From positions 1-30,418 of the forward strand of contig VDMD01000223.1 in assembly GCA_007026445.1 (NCBI GenBank): a DNA stretch of 30,418 nucleotides. The letters run 5' to 3'. This stretch comes from Schizophyllum amplum (lineage: Eukaryota; Basidiomycota; Agaricomycetes; Agaricales; Schizophyllaceae). Below the pieces are notes generated by a model. The model was not told where the DNA came from. It made no database searches and saw only the letters and a program-made list of their open reading frames with translations. Positions within the stretch are counted from its first letter, which is position 1, and each line of letters starts with the position of its first letter. Below are positions 11,332-21,722 of the stretch, piece after piece. The position numbers and the translations under genes are program-made.

Positions 11332-13095
11332 ATGCTTGCTGAACATCTCAAACCACTCGACATCCGCACCACCCTCTGCGATCAATGTGGTACCTTCGTG
11401 TCTACGACTACAGTGTCCGTACCGGTGGACACACTTCGGTCGTACGAACTACCAACTGAGCGCGAGACCATGCAACACGACGTATCTGAGGACGATGCAG
11501 CTCTTGACGCGTAGTCACTACGCGGAAGCCATAACCAAGACACAGATTGTGCTCCAGAAGCTTCGTACTCAGCGCGATATTCTCGTACTCAGCGCAAAGC
11601 GCAAACTCGCCTTGATCTCACCCATGCGCCGGCTCCCTGCTGAGGTCGTCGGCATGATCATCACCCACGCCATCACCTACACATTCAGCCGCAAGCGCGA
11701 CAGTACGCTCGTCCTGCTACACCCTGCCATGCGAGTCTGTCAGCGTTGGCGCGCGCTTGCCCGTGGGACCCCGCATCTGTGGGCCGACATAGTGCTCTGA
11801 CCGGCCTTTAATCGCTGCTGGCTCAAGACGTTCAAGAAATGTCTGCGATGGTCGGGGGAACTGTATCTCGACATTTGCATCAACACAGACCTCCCGCCGT
11901 GGCGTCACGGGTCCGCTCCCTCGCTTTCGGAGGTCCCGACGCAACAGTGGTATATCGTCGAAAAATTGGTATCCGCGAGCATGCGTCGCTGGCGCACCGC
12001 ACGCTTGGATGGCTTCCACGGGTTATTTTTTTTCCAGCGGTATACGTCAACGCTTCCTCAGCTCAAGAAGCTCGACCTCAGACGCGTCTCCATAGGACGC
12101 TTCCCGGAAGCACTGCCGGGACTATTTACGGACTGTCCAGCGTCTCATCTACGCATGGACCATGCCTATGCCACAGCAGACGCCCTTCCATGGGCTGGCG
12201 TTTCGACAATGCAATTGAGGACAAACCAGATCCCTCGTCACGTGCGCTTGTGCCAAAACCTGCAGACTTTGACTCTCCACGCTCCAGCTTTTCTTGATGG
12301 ACTTTCCGACAACATCCATCTTCCCGCCTTGGAATTTCTTGATCTGCGTGGCTTGGCGCTGCCATTTCTCGAGGTTCTGCTAGCTCCACGACTACGGCAA
12401 ATCAAGTATATGTGCAGATGCTCCGCTTACAGCGAAGATAGCGGTACCACCCGCTGCTGGTTTTCGCGGAAAACAATGCAGGCGTAGCTTCGGGCATCAC
12501 ATCGCTTTGGCTTGCGACCAGCGAGGCTACGGCGATGAAGTGGGAACGCCTTTTTGCTCTGTACACGGGTATCGCCACGTTGGGTATGATGGAGTATGAA
12601 GACGAGGGTGCGGATGGCGCTGGCCTGTCGACGCGCAACATGGTGCACGTCCTATCATCTCACCCTGACTTGCTACCCGACCTCGTCCACATGACCTTCT
12701 GGCGTTTTTGGGTTGGCTCGTCCGTCGACGTGGAGATGATCAAGCAACTTGTCGAGCATCGGGTTGTTCGTCAGCGTCTCGGCACGATGCGCCTCGACAG
12801 GATCGATGTCCATGAGGTTGTGCATGCGCAGGATGTCACTCGACTCAAGCAGTTGCGCGGCAGAGGAGTTCAGCTCTACGCATCTCTTCCTACTACGACG
12901 CGAGATCCAGCATGGGATGGGAATCCGGACAACAATATGCCACCTGAATATCCGAACAACGAATGGAAAGACTACGAGGAGGATCCAGACGATGCCCCGA
13001 TCCGCAAGAATGTTATAGAGGAGTGGCGCAATCAGGAGCAGTCTAAGGCTTCGGAGCTGGAAACGGGCGATTCTGAAGAGGAAATGGAGGAATAG
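11332..13095 (+). pseudogene. Broken F-box protein gene
   Basis: Remnant of a basidiomycete F-box gene of about 580 codons. The frame opens at 11332 with a leader (LCDQCGTFVS, TLRSYELPTERE) usual in this family. It shifts near 11513, continues with a coiled segment and the F-box proper (ISPMRRLPAEVVGMIITHAI, then CQRWRALARGTPHLWADIVL), and hits an in-frame TGA at 11798-11800. Coding similarity resumes in the same frame (LRWSGELYLDI, LPQLKKLDLRR, LPALEFLDLRGLALPFLEV) to about 12420. It then moves to another frame near 12440, continuing with VFAENNAGVASGITSLWLA and MKWERLFALYTGI to an acidic tail and stop at 13095. No intron of normal length removes the TGA or bridges the shifts: the only candidates are about 36 nt with poor donors. 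Three lesions make a pseudogene likelier than sequencing error, but errors cannot be excluded. Confidence 0.65.
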
Positions 13096-13659
13096 GGAAT
13101 TCGAGAGGGTATGTAGCTGACAGCGCTGAAGCACGATCTCGACCTCAACATGTTCTGGACTAAAAAGCTCCCGCTACGCTGGTCTCCAATCTTGCTTTGC
13201 GGACGATGAGTCGGTGCAAGGGTAGTCAGAATTCGAAGTGGCGGATAGTCACTAGTACCACTGCCGAGCCCCGATGGGTGGCGAGTCGACGTCGAGCCCG
13301 AGAGTCAATACGAACCCTTACATGAGCGCAGAGTTTTGCCCGGGCAGTACCCGGGCAAAACGTCGCGGTCACGTGCCCGCACGTCGTCGCGAATCGAGTC
13401 AGACTCAATGACAAGAGATTCATTGTCAATGATTCAACATTCAGCGTTCAAGCTTTGAATATATGGGTGACGAAGAACCTTGCAAGGCAAGGTAACTCTT
13501 GATAACCATACAGAGAGAAAACAATGACAACAAGATAAGCATTGCGATAGATAACCACCAAATCTCGCCTGTCTGCAAACAAGAATACATATACTACGCC
13601 TCCCAGAGACGCTCATGAAATCGTGATGTAATCGTGGCGCAGCCGTCTATGCAAACATA
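13096..13659. other. Intergenic region between convergent 3' ends
   Basis: The 564 bases between the F-box pseudogene and the large disordered-protein gene, which end towards each other. Apart from the perfect inverted repeat at 13333-13361 I see only short AT-rich stretches, such as the small palindrome CATTGTCAATG near 13420. No gene is supported. Confidence 0.4.
13333..13361. repeat. Perfect 12-bp inverted repeat with 5-nt loop
   Basis: GTTTTGCCCGGG (13333-13344) and its exact reverse complement CCCGGGCAAAAC (13350-13361) flank CAGTA. The arms match at all 12 positions and would form a stable hairpin in RNA or a two-fold symmetric protein site in DNA. Function unknown. Confidence 0.9.
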
Positions 13660-16600
13660 TCATGCCTTGGCCTTCTTCCTCGACCGCGTTGCCTTGGGCT
13701 CGGGCGGTGGCGGAGGCGGCTGCGCCTCCTCGTCATTGTCGTACACGAACTTCTTCACTACCACGTTCTCCGGGATGAGATCCTTCAGAGGTGACGAGGC
13801 CGGCAGGTTGCCCAAGATATCCAGCTGCAACGCCTAGTAGAACATAAGCATAAGCTTGACGACTGAGAGATTATGCACGTACCTTCGCCGCCGCCGCGAG
13901 ACAACCCCTCTTCAATGACCTGTCGGGCATTGTCGACGCCTTCGGTGGATGCGGCAAAATTTCGTCCAATATCCTCGCCGTTTGCAGCCCCCGGTCCCAC
14001 TTTACTCTCCGTGCCTCCTCTACCTCTTCCTCCGACCCTCCATCTAGCCTCAACCGACCGATCTTCACGGGCGTCTGATAATCCTCCTCATCCCCAGGCC
14101 CCCGCCGATGTCTTGTCGGGTCGCTCTCCTCATCCCAGTCACCCCCCTCCGTACTCATCATGCTGATGTCGCCCGCATCGTCACCACTCTGCCCTCGCTT
14201 CGCCCGCCGCTCCGCTCGCTCTCGCCTCGCGTGCGCTCGCGCCTCCTGCTCCTTCTGCCCGTTCGACTTGACTTTCATCGCTGGGCTGTCTGGGCGGTCG
14301 CCGTCCCGCCGCACAATGGTCGTCTCGAGTCGCGCGGTGAGGTACTCCTGGTTCTTTGCGGTGTTCGCGTTTGTGAGTGCACGCAACGCAACTACGGACA
14401 TTCCGCCCAGGGCGTCCGACGCGGCTGCGCGCGACCGGCGCACGGGCGGCGCAGGAGTTGCCGGCGGCTGGTCGGCTGAGCCTGCTGTGCGTCGAGCACG
14501 GGTAGTGCGACGAATGGCTAATGGCTGCGTGGGCTGCAGGTGAGACGCAAAGCGCTGAGGGTCGGGCGACTCTACGGGCTCAGGATTCACCGATCGTGTG
14601 GGCGACGGTGCATTGTCCGATGGAGACAAGGCTGTGTGCGGCCCTGCCGTTGGAGGTGACGAAGGCTTGTCTGATTGCTCTGCAAGCATGTCGTGGTCAT
14701 GATCGCTCGAGGGCACCGTATCACTTGATGGAGCTGGCTGGGCTGGGGGCGAAGAACTACCATCGTTCGGCTTTCGCCTCTTCACACGGCTATCCGTCGT
14801 AGTGCTCTCTGTCTTCCGCTTGCGCACTGCTTCGGTAGCGGGACCTGAGGGCTCATTGCTCGGGGATGGTGATTTGATGGTTTGCACCTCGGACGGGGAG
14901 TTGGACGTCGTCCCCTTTGCCGCGACGACAGGCGCAGATGGGGCCGCATTGAACTGGAACACATCAGTCTACAACGAGTAAGATTGTCAGTACCCTTCAA
15001 AAGCGTCAAAGCCCATATCGCATACCAAGTTTCGCTTCGGGACCTCTTTGCTCAAGTCTACCATGCGCATTTTCCTGGTTCCATTGACCGACACGTGCAC
15101 GACGTTCTTGCCCGTACTGGCCGGCTTTCCTGTCGCCGCCCGGGAGGTAGACGACAGAGCAGATCTCGTGGGAGGCACAGGCTTTGTGGGCGATGAGGAC
15201 ATAGTCGTTTCTGCAGACCTGGTGGCTGTCGTAGATCTAGAGGCTAAAGCCGGTTTCGCCGCCGCTGGCGGTCGTGCGTACGGCTTGCCCATCCGCGGAA
15301 TTCGTGTTGACGGCGTCTGCTTCGCTCTTAACGGGGTACCGCCAACGCGAATTGTCTTGGAAGGACCTGCAACCTTCGCGGCCTCTGCCGTGTCCTTGGT
15401 TTCTTCCGGCTCCTCTGCAATTATTGGGAACGGCAATGGTCGTACGCCTAGCGCGCTCCTGCTTTTCGTGGCACCAGGAGCCGGTTCCGCGGACGCACTC
15501 CGTCCCTTGACGGTCGTTGGCTCCACAAATGTGCTCTTGCCCTTGCCCTTCACCCGTGAGATAGCAGAAGATGGCGGCTCGGCGGATGCGCTGCGGCTTC
15601 GTTCAAATGTGAACGATAATGCCGGCAACCGCGGCTCTGCCGATGCGCCGCCCTGCTCGAAGCTGGCCGGGCGCAAGGCCGACGGCGGTCGGATTGCTGA
15701 GGATGGCTCCGCAGTCACGGTACGACCGAGCTTGCTCAAAGTGGACGGCGCTTGCACCCGTAGGCCCCTCATCGGCGTACTGGGTATCTTGCTAGGGCCC
15801 GCCTGCCCCGCCGCAGGTACTCTGCGAGCCGGACTGTCCTGTACACCAGCACCGCGAGGAATAGTGAACTTCACCGGATGCGACGATGCTCCATTTTTGC
15901 TTGGTGAGGGGAAGGCTGACGGCTTTGCTGGTACGCGGCGCGCGGGGGAGTCGCCCACATCACCGGGCTTGATGACCAGCTTCATCTTGGCCGGCGAAGT
16001 CTTTGAGGTCGGGAAGCGCATAGGGAGGCTGGGTGCGGATGGAGGAGGAGTGGAAGCGACGGGCGGAGATGTAGGTAGCGGAACTTCCGTAGCTGGGTCC
16101 GCGGTTGGCGTCGACGGTTCAGCAAGAGAGTCGGGTATAGAAGTCGGGCTCGGCGGGACCTGCTCGACCGGATGGGCACCATCCACCTCCATCCGCTCGT
16201 CCGCCTCTACAAGAGCAGTGAAGGCCAGATTACCCAGGACGTTGACCGCGTTAGGCGACAAAGATCCTAGCTCCCTCGAATGTGCGCGTTGCTCGCGATC
16301 TCGCGTACGCGGCCGTTCCGGCGATCGCGACCTGCGTCCTGGTGTCTCTACCATGCCCGGTAACGGGGACACAGACAAGTCGCGCGCGGCGAAGAGGGAT
16401 CTCGTAGGCGAGGCTTGCCGGGTGCTGGAGAGCTGAAGATACAGAGTGTCCTGATCGGGAGAGCTGTCTTGGCTCTTCTCGAATTGTGCGGGACCACGGC
16501 TCTTTCGACGCGTGCGGTTCGCCTGCGAGTCCTTGCGTTTCTTGGCACTACCTTGCTCTTTGCGAGGCGACTTGGCAGGCGAGGCGGGCAGGGTGAAAGG

Positions 16601-17688
16601 TATTGCGCTTTTGCGAGGGCGGATAGAGCGGCGGGGCGACTTGAAGTCATACGATGCTGGCCAATTGTTAGACAAGAGCATTCACCACATGCCGAGTTGC
16701 ATACCTTCAGCGTTCGCCTGAGCAGAGGACGACGCGTCGGCTATGTCAAGCGCTGGGGAGAGCGATTGTAGATATTCTGAGGCGGGTGGTGGTTGCAGCG
16801 ACTGGGAGTCGTCCGGCGTGTCCGAGGGCGAGGGGCTGCCACTAGCAGGCGACCGCGGGGATGGTGAGGGGAGGTCTGACGGGGGAGCCAGAAGTTGATC
16901 GGCTACTAGATCCTCATCCGCCTTGCTCAGCGCAGGGCTGATAGGAATCAGCAGCGAGCCAGGGCTAAGGGGCGGCTGGGCTGGCGCGACAGCCACGGCG
17001 GGCACCGCAAGCGCCTGCCCTTCGTTAAATGGCGAGCCCGTCAACAGATCCAACTGGCGCGCCCCGTCGTCAATAGGCGGTCGGGGCGACAATGAGAATG
17101 AGGCAGAATTAAACGACATGAGGTTGAGCGAGTCCCTGCTGTGGTCCGGGGACGGCGTCGCAGAGAGGATGAAGGGGATGGGGAGCATGATCTCGTCGTT
17201 GTTAGGCGTTGGGGGTCGGCTGCCCTCGTCACCGGGCAGATCGAGCGGCGACTGCGGCGGGGGCGAGGGGTTGCCGTATGCACTCATAATCCGGCTGGCC
17301 AGCTGCGATTGTGGTTCTGCGGCCGCTGTCAGAGACATCGAGCTAGCCGTCTGGTACACGCACCGTCTAAGTCTGCAACATCCGGCGTCATCTCCCGCGG
17401 GGGTGTCCTCGACACCTTCACAGGCGCAGGCGCTGCGTCGCGCTCCTCCCCCGGTTCCTTCTCCTCTGTCGCGACATCGCTGCCCCCGCTCAGACGCGCT
17501 GACCGTCTGACCGTCCGCTGGTTCACTGGTGTCTGCACCGAGCCCAGCACCTCCGATCTGATCTTCTTCTCCGGGGACTTGAGCTTTCCAAAGTGAATGC
17601 GCGAGGTAGTCGTGTTGTAGTTGTCGTCCTCCGAATCGAGAGGTGATTCTGGCCGGAATGGCGGCTCAGCGACGCTGACGGCGGCCAT
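13660..17688 (-). CDS. Large Ser/Pro-rich disordered protein, unknown function
   Basis: Five exons (17688-17364, 17325-16705, 16656-15026, 14968-13883, 13833-13660) join into 1278 residues. Nearly all of it is low-complexity and rich in Ser, Pro, Ala and Arg, with dozens of SP/TP sites, as in CDK substrates. Short ordered-looking islands are RIHFGKLKSPEKK (30-42), VVHVSVNGTRKMRMVDL near residue 840, TPVKIGRLRLD, and a C-terminal block with VKWDRGLQTARILDEILPH, then AAAKALQLDILGNLPASSPL and ENVVVKKFVYD. Internal repeats: DSPARRVPA twice, and SASAEP-type units four times. Basic clusters (VKRRKP, RSRKKAKA) suggest a nuclear location. The first intron is only 38 nt and is the least certain. A GTGAGT donor at 17779 and CCCAG ending at 17697 suggest an 83-nt 5' UTR intron. 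No family recognised. Confidence 0.8.
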
Positions 17689-18468
17689 AAAGATATCTGG
17701 GCCGTCGCAGCCAGGGAAGCGGCAAGATATAGAAACGAACACAGTGCGCGCGGCAAACACGCTGCTTGTGGCCACTCACCGTCGCGAACAAGCAGATGCA
17801 CGCACGTGACAAACGCGACTCCCAATCAACACCGGCAATCCCCGGTGGTGTTCAACATCTTGAGGGAAAAGCAAAGGGACTTTGAAGCCCTGGCTCCAAC
17901 ATAAATATATGGATATAGCGTAAGTTTTTCCACTGAGCCTCGCATGAGCAGAACATATTCATGGAATGCTATGTATTGACATGTCCTCTGAATCTGGCAG
18001 CTTCTCCATGGCAATCCCGTCCGCGGGGCCCCGTCTCTCTCTCGGACGAGTCACGACGTTTGCGACTTGAGGCAACCCGAGCGCAGGTCTCTCTCTTTCT
18101 TCCTGAGCCGAAGGAAATTCGAGGAGTGAAAGATGACCATCATGCCAAAGATTCCTGGACCGAACGTCTACCTGCACCGCCTTGTCACTCGCGCAAATCA
18201 GAAAACAGAAACATATCCCATCAACTAGTTTGCGAGTGCAATAGATACAGTAAGTATGTGCCAAACAGAGGAGGTATCGACAGTCCGTGAGCTGAGGTAA
18301 GTAGAGATGCGCGATACAAGCTCATGACGGCACGGTGTATAGTAGCGCACATCATGAAGGAAGTCGCACACATGATTCCTAAGTCGGCCACATCCAACCG
18401 TCCAGATGCAACCATTTCCCGCCCGGGCGTGCGAGCACCACCCGAGGGGACTACAACGGAACTGAAGA
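17689..18468. other. Intergenic; promoter of the disordered protein, 3' flank of the GPI gene
   Basis: About 780 bases between two genes on the same strand. It includes the probable 5' UTR intron at 17697-17779 and an AT-rich patch (reverse-strand ATATATTTATG near 17900) that could act in the promoter of the gene at 17688. No supported coding region. Confidence 0.4.
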
Positions 18469-19900
18469 TTACAACAGAACCGCCACACCGCCGAGGGCCG
18501 CGACAACGATCGCGCCCGCGGCGCCAACAACGCCCGAGTCGAGCGCAAAGCGCGCGCTGCCCGAGTTGCTGCCGCTCGAGGTCGAGGACTCGCCGCTCGC
18601 TGCGGTCGTGCCAGAACCGGAAGATCCGGTACCTGTGGTGCCCGAGGCGATGCCGTGAGACGCGGTGCTTGCAGAGGAGGGGGAGCCGGAAGCGGAGGAA
18701 GGAGCGGAGGTGGAAGAGGAATCGGATGCGGTAGACGAACCGGAGGAACCAGACGAGCCAGTGGCATCAATGGCGCCCGCGTCTGAGCCGGTGGACGACT
18801 GTAGGAGTAAGTTAGAGAGGGTAGAAGGCGAAGGATACAAAAAGGGACGTACGCCAGCGACGACGTCAATGCCGTTGGCGATGGTAGACACAGTCTGGCA
18901 GTTGGACGACGACGGGGTGAAGTACGCGCTCTCCGGGGTCACGGTCGTGCCGACCGTGTACGAGACCGGAGTGCCGTCCGCTAGAAAGACCCGTTCAGAC
19001 ACGTAATCCCAAATGCGAAGCCAGAGGGAACTCACAAGTGTAGACGCCCTCGTAGAACTGCGCGAAGGTCGAGAAGAGCGTCGTGCCGTCCGAGGTCGAG
19101 GTCGGGTACCAGCCAGGCGGGTAGGCGACGTCCGCGTCGCACGACTCGAACGTCCCGTTGATGTCGTAGTTGCCTGGCATGACGAACTGGCAGCCCATCT
19201 CGTCGAGCTCGTGCCAGCACATGTACTCCGAGGAGTACGTGCTGTTCGCGTTCGTGCAAATACGGAAGCAGAACTGCAACGCCACGTTAGATTCTGCGCG
19301 AGCGACAGTAGGAATAGCCACACACCTGCTCATACGAGACGTACATCATCCACTCCTGGTAGCTCGTGTCCGTGCCGGTGGTCATGTTCGTCGTGACATT
19401 CCCGCCAACGGGGTTGCCGTCGCCCGTTGCGCCGTGCGGGTCGAGCTCACCGCCGTAGTCGCCCGCGGCGATGTTGATCTGCGTGAGATCCCCGTACCCC
19501 ATCAACTGCACGTACATATCTGTCGCACATCAATCAGCTCCATGGCTCCCTCTCCACACCACCGCCACCACGCACCCGTCTTCAAAAGCGAGACGCCGGT
19601 GATAACACCGTCGGGGATGACGCGCGCGTTGTTGCGCGCCTTCGTGCACCAGGCGACCTCGTACGCCTCCGAGTCGCCGATGACCGTGTTGGGGTCCGGA
19701 GGGCCAAAGAGGCAGAAGTCGTCGATGGCGTTGATCGAGACGAGGCGCGAGCCCGAGGTCTGGTTGATCGAGGTGCCGAGCGTCGCGGAGGGCGGGTTCA
19801 TCGTGCCCATCGTGCCCGAGGCGAGAACGCCCGCGGGGTACGTCGCGCTGCTCTGCGCCTGGGCGCCGGCTGCTGCCGCGAGAAGGATCAGAGGAAGCAT
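18469..19900 (-). CDS. Macrofage-activating-glycoprotein-like GPI-anchored secreted protein
   Basis: Five exons (19900-19576, 19519-19326, 19273-19036, 18980-18853, 18798-18469) give 404 residues. The N-terminus MLPLILLAAAAGAQA is a signal peptide. The central ectodomain is Cys-rich, with the family pattern GGELDPHGATGDGNPVGG, FCFRICTNAN, MCWHELDEMGCQFVMPGNYD and FESCDADVAYPPGWYPTS. A Ser/Thr/Gly-rich stalk of about 90 residues follows, suited to O-glycosylation. The last 25 residues are hydrophobic (GAAGAIVVAALGGVAVLL) and preceded by small residues, a good GPI-attachment signal. Homologues in Agaricomycetes carry the name macrofage activating glycoprotein; its function in the fungus is not established. 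Several N-glycosylation sequons (NTST-like, NMT, NGT) are visible. A TATA box lies about 135 bases upstream of the start codon. A GPI-anchored product would rely on GPI synthesis, to which the PIG-Y-like gene in this window contributes. Confidence 0.85.
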
Positions 19901-20769
19901 GTCGGGAGGGGAACGAGTGGAGGGGGGCGGGACGATTAGGAGAGCGAGAAAAGGGGCGAGCAGAACGGGCTGCGCTGTGGCTGCGTCCTTTATGAGGGGG
20001 TGCGCAGTGCGGGCTTTGCAAATGCCCGTTCATATTTATAGGGATCAGTTATAGGGAGGGGCAAAAATAGATCGCTTAAATCTCCATGGTTCGTGGTCGG
20101 CTCGTGCATCATGGGTTCAGAGTGACGCTCCGGATGAAACCATTCTGGACTCGAGTCCAGTGCAGAAGGACGGTCAGAAAGCGCCGCGAAGTCGAGAGGG
20201 GGGGAGGTATACGTCGCAGAAGGCGGCCCTAAGTTGGAGTTGTTGCCGTGACTGCGGCCATCCGCGGGCGAGACCGAGAGTTCGAGAGAGTGCGAATTGT
20301 CGCGGGCGCAGTCGCCAGACCTGCGTACCTTGACTGCCGAAGGGATTGAAGCGCTGGTAGCGATACCCAGAGGAGGAGGGCCCGCGAAGGAAACGCTGGA
20401 GACCGCAGCGTCGATCATGAAGTACCAAAGGTCCCGCATTCGCCGACCGCCGAGGTTCACAAACACAAAGATAGGAAGCCACGCGACGTCGACCCTTGAT
20501 CGTGGTGCCCAGAATCCTTTGGGATCACTCGAGAGCGCTGAAGATAACCGGCGGTAAGACGTCCTCATCGCTGTGAAGACGGCGGGAAGCAGAGACTTTG
20601 TTTACGCATGTGTTCGCGACGACGACGTCGACGAGAGGGCCGACGTCCACCGTAACCAAGGCACCGATCACCGGATGTCCGGCGCGACACCCGAGCGCGC
20701 GCCTCCAGCGCCTCCCGCGGCATTGCTCCCCTTGCCTCCTACCACCATCTATCACGGCGCCTGTCCCCA
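19901..20769. other. Divergent promoter region of the GPI protein and PAP2 genes
   Basis: About 870 bases between two divergent starts. On the reverse strand a 192-codon open frame (20568-19990) is present, but it runs through the TATA box of the gene at 19900, has no recognisable domain and no good homology signal, so I treat it as chance. Nothing else supported. Confidence 0.35.
20033..20040 (-). promoter_or_regulatory. TATA box of the GPI-anchored protein gene
   Basis: TATAAATA on the reverse strand, 133-140 bases before the start codon at 19900. It is one of the clearest TATA boxes in the window and fits a highly or conditionally expressed secreted-protein gene. Inferred from sequence and position. 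Confidence 0.5.
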
Positions 20770-21485
20770 ATGCCATCTCACATAACCGACAAGCCAGACG
20801 AAAAGCCCATAGAAACAGTCGGCCCGACTTGGAAGCGCCTCGGGCTCCGCTTCCTCGACAGGGTGCGTCTCGCTCTTCCCCCTACGTACAAATCGCTCAC
20901 CGCAAATCACTCGCGTAGGCAGACGCGGTGTCCTTCCTTGGATCCTGCGCCGCGATCCTCTATACGCGGTCCGCGGGCGTCGCGTACGTCCCAGCATGCG
21001 GCCTCGTCTGCTCCATCACCGTCAAATTCCTCAAGCGCGTCATCCGCCAACCGAGGCCGCCCCACCCGAAGCTGCGCAAGAAAACGTACGGGTGCGTGTC
21101 TTGGCAGGATATACCCTGGATGCTCCCCGCTCTGATATCCTCCACTTTCCGCGCAATTTACAGCATGCCGAGCACGCACTCCGCTGTGGTCTCGTACTTC
21201 GCCACATACGTCCTTCTGGCGAGCGCGCGACTGCGAATACATCCCTCGCTTCCCTCAGATCCTGCAATAACGCGAATTGTGCCCGCGCTCTTCATCGTTC
21301 CTTGGGCGGCTCTCGTCGCATGCTCTCGCGTCTGGTTGGGGAAGCACTCGTGGATTCAGGTGATCGCGGGCTGCTCGTACGGCGTCCTCTGTGCCGCTAC
21401 TGCATTCTCACTATGGACTCGAGGCGGCCTATCTGACTACGGCCAACTCCTTGAGAGGACAGTGAACGAGATCTTGCCGATATAA
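20770..21485 (+). CDS. PAP2-family lipid phosphatase
   Basis: Three exons (20770-20862, 20919-21091, 21164-21485) give 195 residues. All three PAP2 signature motifs are present: K70-x6-RP (KRVIRQPRP), PSTHS (91-95) and SRVWLGKH (143-150) followed by SWIQVIAG. The splice at 21091/21164 joins the YG just before MPSTHS and so builds the active site. Four or five hydrophobic helices surround the motifs, so it is an integral membrane enzyme, probably of the ER or a related membrane. The small size and motif spacing suggest a prenyl or dolichyl diphosphatase, but another lipid phosphate substrate is possible. The 3' end faces the MINDY gene, 237 bp away. Confidence 0.88.
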
Positions 21486-21632
21486 CGCATGCAGCTCGAT
21501 GCAAGCACATCTGAATTAGGATACTCCAATTCAGCCGCCTCCCTTCCCTCCGTATAATAGGTATAATATACATGGGATCCTACTCTACCGGCATGTACAA
21601 GGGTATATACTTACTAGGGTGTACAGAACAAC

Positions 21633-21716
21633 ACATGCTATCATCCTCCAGACACAAGCAATCATCCTCACAGCACAGGCAATCATTCCCACAACACATG
21701 CTGTTACCTCCAGGAC
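21633..21716. repeat. Four copies of a degenerate 21-nt tandem repeat
   Basis: Units at 21633-21653, 21654-21674, 21675-21695 and 21696-21716, each of the form ACAnGCnATCATCCTCACAnC. Units two and three are the closest to each other. The array sits between the convergent 3' ends of the PAP2 and MINDY genes and ends 7 bases before the MINDY stop codon, so it is probably in the MINDY 3' UTR. Confidence 0.8.
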
Positions 21717-21722
21717 TCATCC

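Noticed and set aside
11798..11800. TGA in the F-box gene read as selenocysteine or removed as an intron
   Set aside because: Fungi in general lack selenocysteine insertion. The only possible intron here is 36 nt with a poor GTGCTC donor, while other well-supported introns in the window are mostly 45-60 nt.
15048..16436. A 462-codon open frame on the forward strand
   Set aside because: It lies wholly opposite the third exon of the large disordered protein. It is an effect of GC-rich, SP/TP-biased codons and has no recognisable domain.
19990..20568. A 192-codon open frame on the reverse strand between two genes
   Set aside because: It overlaps the TATA box of the gene at 19900, has no domain, and its codons look like random GC-rich sequence.
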